Shown: positions 32,815-41,709 of the stretch, in pieces
Layout of the letters: each line of letters starts with the position of its first letter
Position numbering within the stretch: position 1 is the stretch's first letter
DNA from: Cystobasidiopsis lactophilus
Lineage: Eukaryota > Basidiomycota > Agaricostilbomycetes > Agaricostilbales > Chionosphaeraceae
Assembly (NCBI GenBank): GCA_001599975.1
Contig: BCIO01000003.1
Span: 2,722,677 to 2,786,676 of the forward strand
DNA: 64,000 bases
Reading direction: 5' to 3'
Translations under genes and position numbers: made by a program
Notes under the pieces: model-generated
What the model saw: only the letters and a program-made list of their open reading frames with translations
What the model was told of the DNA's origin: nothing
Databases searched by the model: none

Positions 32815-33047
32815 GGCTTGGCCAAACGCGGCGGACTTGGATTGTCTTTTCTTCGCTTTCACAGCGCCGGTACTGGCCGCACAGAGCATCCTTTTGGTTT
32901 TGCAATGATTTGACTGCTTTCCGATCGAGACCATCTGCGTACCTGAGGAGGCACCCACTAATGCTGCATCCAGGCTCATTGGTTGAAGTGCGCCTTTCCC
33001 TCCTCTTCCGAAGCAACGATGGACTGGCCCCTTCTTTGAGGCCGTGG

Positions 33048-34742
33048 ATGACATCGAGGCCTCCAATGTCTGGTAAACGCAGCCTACATTGCCGCAGAAA
33101 GGACCGGGCTTACACCTTCCCGCATCGAAAAGGCCCCTCATCGCCGACCCAAAAACTTGACCCGGCTGAAGCGCCCAGATGGCGCCGCGACAAGCTGGAC
33201 ATGATCACCTCGATCATTTCTGAGTACCCTGATGTCGAGTTGGACGCCGTGGCTGCGGAGCTCTTCGCGAGATACCAGGCGGGTTGTTTTCTTGCCGGAC
33301 GCGAAATGACGGCTTCTGAGATCGGCTTTTCGACCTCACCAGAGCGAGGGCCGCCTTTTGGATGGCTGGGTCGCTTTCTTGAAGTCGACGCCCACTTGGC
33401 TGGGCCAAATGTTGCCAGGCCCGGGCAATGTTTTCGCAGCCTGCAAGAGGGATGCAGAATCTAGGGACGTCGAAGATGTGAAGATGGAGACCGCTTCCAG
33501 TGACTTCGAAAACCCGACTTCTCTAATCACTGCTCCTCCTCGGCCTCCTGCAAACCCACCCAGTGAGTTTGTTCGCAAATCGGCGAGGGACCAGCCCAGT
33601 AACAACTCACTTCAGCGGCCGGCGGTTTCCGTCTCTTGCCCTACGAGCCCAAGCCCAAACCCCCTCCAGAGCCCAAGAGGCCTGGAGTTGCGCGAGTCAA
33701 GCGCCTCCGGGAGGAGGAACGCAAGTCGCCTTCGCCGGCCCAAACTATGCGGGCTTCGGGATCCATGCCGGACGAGGAGGACAAGCTGGTCCAGATCCAA
33801 GACCTCATCCGAAGCGGACACTCCCTGGAGGAGACGGCGAGACACATGCACGAGACCCACAAGGCTTCGGGCCTCTCCAAGTTCTCCCATTGGAAACTCT
33901 ACCTGCAAGAGCCGCTGGCACGCTTCGGAAATCGGTCGCCTTGGGCCGTCGCGCACGAGATGAACGGCACCATCCCTCCGCCGATCGCTGCGCCAGAGTC
34001 CACGAACGACAGCATGTCATCTTCCTCCACCACCTCACGCGAATCGCGGTCGTCTTCCTCGTCCACGACTGACGGCGAGCCCGCTACCAAAATGCGAAAG
34101 CTTCATACGGACGACGCGTTGGACTTTGAGGTGGACGTGGACAGCGGCTTGGACGAACCAGAAGCTGTCCACGCGCGCATTGGCAACAGTAGACACTCAC
34201 GCCCGACCGCCTACGTCGACCCTGTGGCGGCGCTTCCGGCTGGCCTGGTCGATTTTGTGAATGCGCACCAGCCTCCCAGCCAAGTATTCCCTTCACCGAC
34301 TCCTCGCCTGCCTCCAGCGGCCAAAGCCTCCCCGGCCAAGTCCCGTGCCACCTCAACACGCGCTCCTCCTGCTGCCGTCGTTCATTCGGTGCATCCTAAG
34401 CAGCAAGCTTTTCACCCCAGTTACGCCAAAGTTTTGGACGAAGTGAAGGCATTCGTACGCGAGCAATCGCGGGCCATGCCAGATGTATTTCAAGGCCCGG
34501 ATGCGCCTACCCTCGACCTCTTGTTTGAACTCTTTTATCGACTCTCTGGGCAACTCGACCTCGTCATATGCCACCTTTTGACTTCAGGGCAGAGCTCCAG
34601 CAAGATCCAGGGCTTCTGGGATGAAGATCAGGACCAACTGTTGTTCGCCGGACGAGTACAGGAGCTCATGCACATCAAAGGCGAGGTCGAAATCCAGCGG
34701 CGCATTGATTTCGCTAAAGCTCAAGGATGGATGCCGGCCTGA
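33048..34742 (+). CDS. RL10: Rap1-like protein, modules A and B plus RCT domain
   Basis: Likely ATG 33048 (MTSRPPMSGKRSLHCRRKDR). A module: RRDKLDMITSIISEYPD, DAVAAELFARYQ, then SEGRLLDGWVAFLKSTPTW and GNVFAACKRDAES. The join needs a GC-AG intron at 33279-33342 (CAG then GCGGGT); it falls exactly where RL8 has a GT-AG intron. B module: DEEDKLVQIQDLIRSGHSL, EETARHMHETHKASGL, KFSHWKLYLQEPLARFGN and PWAVAHEMNG. There is no C module; a Ser/Thr-rich linker and a segment with DFEVDVDSGLDEPE follow. RCT: FELFYRLSGQLDLVICHLL, GFWDEDQDQLLFAGRVQEL, QRRIDFAKAQGWMPA. Upstream 32815-33047 is the short spacer from RL9. Confidence 0.77.
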
Positions 34743-34914
34743 TTTCTTCTCCGGCTTCCTTTCGACCGGGCTTGCTCGCGCCCACATTGTAAAACAGATC
34801 AGTCGCTTTCCCCCTCAGTTAGCATCATTTGTGCCCATAAGTGGAGAACGCATTCGAGTGATCGGCGCGCCCAAGGGAACTTTCCCTTACTAGTAAGCTT
34901 GGACGCAGAGAGCC

Positions 34915-36851
34915 ATGTCCGACATTTTACACTCTTTCTCGCCTCCTACTGAAGTTGGTCCAGCCGCAACGCTGCCTATTAGCCCGGACTCTACACTGGA
35001 CGAAGTGTTCGGGCCGCCCGTTGTCATTGCGCCCGATAATGCTTCGGCGGACTTTGTTGACACGGGAGTCGTGACGGAGCTCAACGACGCCAATCTCAGC
35101 CTCAATGAGGTCTCGCCCGGATGCTTGAGCCCCGCCGACGTGTTTCCTGCTTCTTGTGAGCTCTTTTACCATGGGACGGGTCCAGTGCTCGCGAGTCGCA
35201 GCCCGTGTTTCGGATTTCATTGTTTTGCTACAGCATTTCTCAACATCCTGCCGCCCAAAGACGACTTGGCGACGTCTCAGTTCTTCAAGACTCGCATGCT
35301 GCCTATGCCCGATGGCCAAATCGTCCATGCCGCAGTCGATGCCCCGACTTCGCCGCGCCGCAAGCCGGCCTCGCCCACTCCCGCGTAAGCTCCCGCTTGG
35401 GTTACGACTGTCTCTTACCACATATGAGCCCAACAGAAGATCTTCGCCGCACTACGAGCCGCTCGCAAGGGCGGTCAACTTCTCAGAGAGCCTCTTGGAC
35501 GAGCGCATGGCCTTCATCGTCAGTCTCATGAAGGAAGGAAAACCAAAGCACCTCATCTGCGACGCCTTGTCTCACAAGTATAAAGTGATAGAGCCTCACG
35601 CCTCGTCCGTGTGGTCCCGTTATCTGAACCAATCTGGAGTCGATGCCGAAGATTCCATTTTGGGATAGATGCAAAGCCCAGATGGCGGCAGACTTTGCGG
35701 CAGAAGAGTCGGTGGATGCTGGTCAGCGCAAGCGAAAGTCTCGTGCTAGCGACGGAGAGCTTCGCGTTGCCGGCAGCAAGCGGAGTCGCAACAAGAGGCA
35801 AAAGATGCGCTTCTCAGAAGACCTGTTGCCAGAGCGGCTGGACTTCGTGACCGCCAAACTTCGAAGAGAACAATCCCTGCAGCAGATATGCGAAGCTCTA
35901 GAGAGGACTTATGCTGTCACTGAGCCTCACTCCGTCAGCACTTGGCACTGGTGGCTGCACAAGGTCCGCAAGGATGGGCGCACCTATATCGAGATCTGCC
36001 GCCGTCGCCTTATCTCTACCGATGATGGAGCGCCTCAAGCACCAAGCAACTCGGAAGGGATTCGTGAGGGCATTGCTTCAATCCCCTGATTTTCTTACAG
36101 TAGTGTTGCATACAGAGCCTCCACGCAAACGAGGACGACCAAGAAAGCTCCCTGACCACCTAGCTTCCTATGTTGTCCAGCAGTCGCCCCGTCGGCTTTC
36201 CATCGACCACACGGGGTCCAACGCGCCCGAAGATTCGGAGCGCAGCGAGCGCGACGTCTCTGCAGAATCAGTCGCGCCGAGCTCCATAGCTCAGACTTCT
36301 GGGGTCGCTTCTTGTACAAGTTCAGCTCCAGCCAACCCTCTCGTACCGGAGAGTCCTCAAGCCCGTGGTCAACAAACTCCAGGTTCTGGTGACCTTGTTC
36401 GGCTTTCAGCGGTCGTTGCACAGCCAGTCAACACTTCGCATGCCTCTTTCAACGGCACACCTGCGGCGCCTTCGGCTCCCTTCGTCCACCCGGAGCAGGC
36501 GACTCTCGGCCTCCTGCGCCGTTTGAGCAATTTTTTGGCCAGCAAGTCCGCCATTAACCAAGGCAAGCTGGATTTGGTCGGTGCTCTCGAACTTTATTAT
36601 CGACTGAGTGGACAACTAGTGAGCGGCACTTGCATACGCTTGTCCTGACGATGCTTATACGCTGCAAGGATCATCTGACATCGTTTATGCTCACTGGACC
36701 AGCGCTGCTGGACCATCTCGATGGATACTGGCGCGAAGAGGACGATGAGATTCTGTTCAAAGAGGGGCCGGATGCCATGGTGGCGGAAAAGGGGGAGGAG
36801 GAGGTCGCATTACGCGTGGCGTTCTGCAGGCGGATGGGGTGGATGCCTTAG
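34915..36851 (+). CDS. RL11: Rap1-like protein, two C modules, AT-hook-like motif, RCT; one apparent frameshift
   Basis: ATG 34915 (MSDILHSFSPPTEVGPAA), leader rich in Asp/Pro/Val. First C module: AVNFSESLLDERMAFIVSLM, LICDALSHKYKVIEPHASSV, then GVDAEDSIL, after which one extra base (TTTTGGGA, 35657-35664) shifts the frame; the other frame goes on with WDRCKAQMAADFAAEE. Second C module: KMRFSEDLLPERLDFVTAKL, QQICEALERTYAVTEPHSV, STWHWWLHKVRKDGRTYIEI and CRRRLI. After an intron comes PPRKRGRPRKLPDH, an AT-hook-type motif that in other proteins grips the minor groove of AT-rich DNA. RCT split by an intron: ALELYYRLSGQL, then DHLTSFMLTGPALLDHLDGY, WREEDDEILF, VALRVAFCRRMGWMP. The frameshift, if real, leaves only a leader plus one half module. 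Confidence 0.72.
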
Positions 36852-37279
36852 CGCGGGCTCGCGAATGAACCGCTTTCTCAAGCGATAGGCATGGTGCCGG
36901 CTTCGCCAGCCACCAGAAGTCCCCGATGTCCAAGACCCACAAAGCCCGGACCCTCTGAGCTCCAGTTTCAACTTGAATCTTTGCCCTCGATTCCTTTAGG
37001 CCATTTCACGGCTTCCTTCTGCGCAGAATTCAACCAGTGCAGCCAATACTCGCGCAAAGGGACAGGAGACGCCGAAATCCCATCAGCGTCGATCTGCCAC
37101 CAGACTGCCACCAAATAAGTGCTCCGCGTTGACCAGCGAACAGTGTAAGCTTCAGCCTGACATTTTGGTCTTACAATGTTGGAACTATATTGATCGCACA
37201 CAGTAGTCTAGTGCATCAACAGTCCAGAGAAGCTAGCGACGACCGCAAGGCTCCCCCGCTAGCGAGTCATCATCTCTTG
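36852..37279. other. Intergenic, RL11-RL12
   Basis: 428 bp; no gene or clear element seen. Confidence 0.4.
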
Positions 37280-38785
37280 ATGTCTGCCGCCTCCTTTTGG
37301 CTGTACCCACCACTTTCGGATGGCGAGAAGGATTCAGCTCTACTGAAGCTCCTTCAGTACCATACAAAGGCTCGACTTCGGTCCGAGCTCGATGGGAAGC
37401 GCAAAACGTCGTGGTCGCCCGAGATTTCGCCACGCCTTATTTCTGAGGTCTACGCCGTACTTCGCACCAACAAGACAGCAAAGGCAGTCTCCCAAGCTTT
37501 GGCGCAGCGAACAACTCAGAAAGATTCGTCCATGTGGGAGCGTTGGTTTGCTAGACCAGCGTTACATCAAGGAATACCAGGTTCTATCTGGTCGATTTGG
37601 AGGGACCGTTTCAGTCCTGTCGCTTGGAAAACGCCGTCAGGGAGGAATCTGTTCTCCTTCGGGTGGCTGCCAGAGCAAGTTGGGCATATTGTCAGCTGCT
37701 TAAAGAAACAGGCCACGGTCGCTGCCATTTGCGAGGACTTGTCAGACCTGCATCGGGAGGCAGAGGCTCACACGCACGAAGAGTGGAAAAAGTGGCTCTG
37801 TCGTCCAGGGTCGGGTGGCTGTTCCCTCCTTCAATATTGCCGAAAGCTGGCTTCTGGCTTCGGTTCCAGGCAGTCGCCCTCGTCCCGGAACACCAGCGGC
37901 ACGTCAGCCTACAGAACGAAGAAGATAGCTCCCCTTTATGGAGCTTCTTCGAAATGCAGCAAACCTTCGGCCAACAGAAGACTACCTCGCTTGCCCAGTG
38001 CTGCCCACCAGCGCCAGCATCAAGTGGCAAAAAAGCACCACGCGCCCATCGTTGACGCTGAGCAGGAACAAGCAAGCGTGGAAGCGACTGCTGGTCCGAG
38101 CGAGGGCACTGGACGCAGACTTCCCGATGCACTTTCCGGTCCGATGCCACAACGTTTCGAAGCTGTTCGATTTGGTCGCCAAAACGTCGAATCGTCTCCA
38201 CCTCTCAGCAACGACAACATACAATCACAAGTTTTGGATACTTTCGCAAAGAACAGCTTGCCTCAAACACCCCAGGTCAGCAATACGCGATTGCTCTCTA
38301 CAGTCGACTCTGCCGTGACACCTGCCTGCGCGACCGGCACACCCGAAGCTTTAAGGCTCCCACCTACTCATCTTCATCGCTTTGGCTGCCCTCCAAGCAG
38401 CCCGCACCCAGAGCAAGCCTTCCTTCAGCTCTCCCGCAAGCTGTGCAACTTTTTAGCCTCAAAAGCGCACCTCAACGCTGGGCCCGACGCGATGGACTTT
38501 GCACAGGCCCTGGAGCTCTATTACCGTCTGAGGTAAGCGCCTTTTGGGCCCTAAACCCATATTGCTGGCCGGCGCTCATACGGCAATAGTGGCAACTTGA
38601 GCCTGCTGGCGTGCTGCATCAAAACGGGCCCGGACTTCGCCGTTCAAGAGCTAGATGCTTATTGGACGGAAGAACAAGACGAATTGTTGTTTGCTGGTCG
38701 GACAACGGAGCTGGAACAGTTGAAAGGGGACGATGAAGTGCAGCTTCGGTTGGCGTTCTGTCGGAAGCAAGGTTGGATCGCTTGA
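37280..38785 (+). CDS. RL12: Rap1-like protein, divergent A and C modules plus RCT domain
   Basis: ATG 37280 (MSAASFWLYPPLSDGEKDSA). Only one intron, inside the RCT (after LELYYRLR). A-type module: ISPRLISEVYAVLRTNKTAK, AVSQALAQRTTQKDSSMWE, RWFARPALHQG. C-type module: FGWLPEQVGHIVSCLKKQA, AAICEDLSDLHREAEAHTH, EEWKKWLCRPGSGGCSLLQY and CRKLASGFGS. A linker with basic and Gln-rich stretches follows. RCT: PHPEQAFLQLSRKLCNFL, ALELYYRLR, then SGNLSLLACCIKTGPDF, DAYWTEEQDELLFAGR, VQLRLAFCRKQGWIA. It pairs with RL13: same plan, same intron, same LACC(I/L)KTG segment. The two form the right-hand subgroup of the array. Confidence 0.82.
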
Positions 38786-39269
38786 GAATTTGTGAGTGCG
38801 CATTCTCAGCGCCGAAGCAACGCATTTGTAACTGTGCCCCTGCTCAGCTGCCTCTCCCCAGGATGAGGGTCTACTCCAGCTCCGGAGACTCGGTGGCGTG
38901 GTGGCTTTGGTCCTCGGGAATCCCGCCTCCTTTTTCGCTACGTCGACAAGACTCCATGATAAGCCTTCACCATATGAGCGAGTGTGAATGTAAAGAGAAA
39001 CAGAGTTGGAACAGAGTTGGCATTACCGCCACCCGAGCACCGAGCGGGAGGCCACAGCATCGAATCCCTGTTGACCTCTTTTTGTCCGAAAGGGCTCTTC
39101 TTGGCGAGCCATATCTCGGCCTTTTCCCAGCTCGCCAGCTAGAGCTTTCTGCTGCACTCCCGAGAGCAAAACGACTTTGGCTTGGTTGGCACCTTTCCGT
39201 TCTTCGACAAAGGTCTTTCGACGAACCTACAGTAAGGTATATCTAGGATGCCGTAGTCGCACCTTCCTG
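38786..39269. other. Intergenic, RL12-RL13
   Basis: 484 bp; no gene recognised. An in-frame extension upstream of the RL13 ATG exists but lacks an ATG start with support. Confidence 0.4.
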
Positions 39270-40946
39270 ATGCGTTCTGCCCAGCGAGCATCCCGCAAGG
39301 ACGCCAGCATGCCCAAACCCAAGGGCGTCTCGACTTTGAAGGATTCCAAAGCCGGCTTTGCCACTTTTGACGATCTGGCGCAGCAAGCTCAAGCTTCCAG
39401 CACATTCTGGTGCTGCACACCCTTGCCACGGGCTAGTCTGAAGGACGATCCGTTGCTCCTCAACCTCCTCCTGTACCTTGAACATGTTCGACGCCCTCTG
39501 CCGCCACCCCAAGGCTGGTCCAAAGGATTGACCTATTGGTCACCCGAACTCTCACCTCGTTTCGTCTCAGAAGTATACTCCGCCCTCACTGTGACCGGCT
39601 CGCTGTCCGATCTTTGTCAATCGCTGGCTAAGAAAACAACCCAGAAGAACATAGCAAATTGGCAGGCCTGGTTCAATCAGCCCATCTTAGCCCAAACGTC
39701 TCTGTCAGGGTCTGTGTACTGCCTATGGAAAGCACGGCACTCCCCGGCGCACTGGAAGGACCGTTCTGGACGAAATTCCTTCTCTCCAGCGCGCTTGCCT
39801 GAGCAGGTCGCTTACGTTGTCAGCCGGTTGCAAGAGGGAGCTGATATCGGACGGATCTGCGTGGAGCTGCAAGCCGCTTATGCTCACATCGAGTTTCACA
39901 TCGTGGACGACTGGAGGAACTGGCTGTGTGAAGAGCGCCGGAAAGGCACATCCATCCTCCGCTATTGTGGCGACCGAATCGAGTCCGGCTTCAGCCTTCC
40001 AAGGATCGCTCTGGGCCGAGTCGACTTCGCCCCCAGATTCTTGGGCTCTGCCCTCGGCATCGGGTCCCCAACATCAACTTCCACTTCTGGCAAGCGCAAG
40101 GCGACCTCCGGCTTCACCCTGCGGCCTGAGAAGCGCCAAAAAACTTCCAAACAACAGCATCAACGCGATCCCGGCCTGTCTCTCCGCCAAACCGGCACAC
40201 CCGAAGCTGCGGGAGCTGATCGGCGTGAGGCTGAACAGGAGGCTAGACGCGCCCAAGAGCCTAGGCTAACATCGCCTCCATCTCCGTCAACACTGGTGCT
40301 GAGGTTCAACTCGTCCACACCTGCGCAAGCGGCCGCGAATGCGCCAAACGCCGGAAGGCTGGTCCAGTCCTCGCCACCGCTGACCAATGACGACACCGCT
40401 GGGCCACCCACCAGCACCCATGGCCAGGTTGATTGCGATTTGGTGCTTCCAGCAACACAGCTGCCAGCTGCCTCCTTTAGCAGCCCGCCTAGCATCCCTG
40501 TCCTTTCGACTCCTCCCTCGCCACAGCCGCCCCCATTTGCCTCAACGTCGTTCACCTCAAGCAAGCCGCACCCTGAGCAGCCCATCCTTCAGGCGACTCG
40601 GACGCTTTGCAACTTTCTCAAGGCCAAGGCGCACCTCAACACCGGGCCTGACGCGCTCGACTTTGCTCAAATTCTCGAGTTGTACTATCGCTTAAGGTGA
40701 GCTCAAGACTCCTTCGACCACCTTAGCACCCTAGTAAAGCATTCCCGCAGTGGCAATATGGATTTGTTGGCCTGCTGCCTCAAAACTGGTCTTGACTTTG
40801 CAGCCCAAGAGTTGGACAGTTATTGGACAGAAGAGCAGGACGAGCAGCTGTTCTCAGGCCAGACAGAAGAGCTAAATCGGCTCAAAGGAGAAGACCAGGT
40901 TCAGCTTCGAGGCGCATTCTGCCGCAAACAGGGCTGGACCGCTTGA
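39270..40946 (+). CDS. RL13: Rap1-like protein, divergent A and C modules plus RCT domain
   Basis: Likely ATG 39270 (MRSAQRASRKDASMPKPK); an in-frame ATG at 39309 is also possible. A-type module: LSPRFVSEVYSALTVTGSL, SDLCQSLAKKTTQKNIANW, QAWFNQPIL. C-type module: SPARLPEQVAYVVSRLQEG, RICVELQAAYAHIEFHIV, DDWRNWLCEERRKGTSILRY and CGDRIESGF. Linker with RKATSGFTLRPEKRQKTS, a likely nuclear signal, and Pro/Ser-rich tracts. RCT with one intron after LELYYRLR: SGNMDLLACCLKTGLDF, DSYWTEEQDEQLFSGQ, VQLRGAFCRKQGWTA. It is the last array member; the next gene is an unrelated glycosyltransferase. It has no visible defect. Confidence 0.82.
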
Positions 40947-41709
40947 CTGTTGTAAGTTCTTGTCGCTTGCACCTTCAATGTCCTCATGGATGAATGACTC
41001 TAGCGCCACCATGTCCTCAGAATAGTCCGACGAAGGCTCCCGCTTGTGGTCCGGTTACGAGGGAGGGGGCTCACTTCATTGCAGGTGCTGGCTTCGCCAC
41101 TATTCAGCAACTCTCCGCTTTTCGACAATGCACATCAACCTTGCTGGGGCGGGCAGGCTAGAAGGCCTGACCACTGCGCGCGTTTCTGGATTTCACGCAG
41201 TTCCAGCACACAGTATGTATGTTTTATATATTCAATCTCGGAGCTCCGAGCGAGTCCTGAACCGAAAGATAATTGATAAGCTTTTGGCTTCCAGATCTCG
41301 TCTTGTTGCGCAAACAAGGTTGTGGGACGGTGGCAAATCATCAGCCACGCGTTTGTTGATGAGCCCCATTTGAGGAAGGATTTCTTGGAACGAGGCTTTG
41401 TGCGCTGGGGATTTCGACTCGCGCTGGGCATTGAGGAGGGCGGCTAAGATGTAAACAGAGAGGACGTCACAGTACATAGTAGGCGTCTGCAAAATTTTCT
41501 GGAGGCGCTTGAGATCACCAAATCAAAACAAGCTTGCATGCGCGTTGGCCAAAGGCCCGGTGCTTTTTTTAACACTTTGCTCTGCCTCCACCCATCAACA
41601 CACACTTGCTTTACGCGCCATTGTAGGCTGAGAAGAGCCGCACATTGCTCAGACGCCTGAGCGGATCGATATCAAACAAGGGTGTGCACGGTTGCCTTGC
41701 GCCGGCCAG
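40947..41709. other. Intergenic, end of array to glycosyltransferase
   Basis: 763 bp; no gene recognised. It marks the right border of the array and should hold the glycosyltransferase promoter. Confidence 0.4.

Noticed and set aside
13194-40946. Array seen as a family of transposases or a mobile element with Myb/HTH domains
   Set aside because: No DDE or other catalytic motif, no terminal inverted repeats or target duplications noticed, strict head-to-tail order and one orientation, and introns kept at the same sites.
13194-40946. Array seen as homeodomain mating-type genes
   Set aside because: No homeodomain signature (WFxNxR) and no divergent HD1/HD2 pair; the C-terminal domain fits RCT instead.
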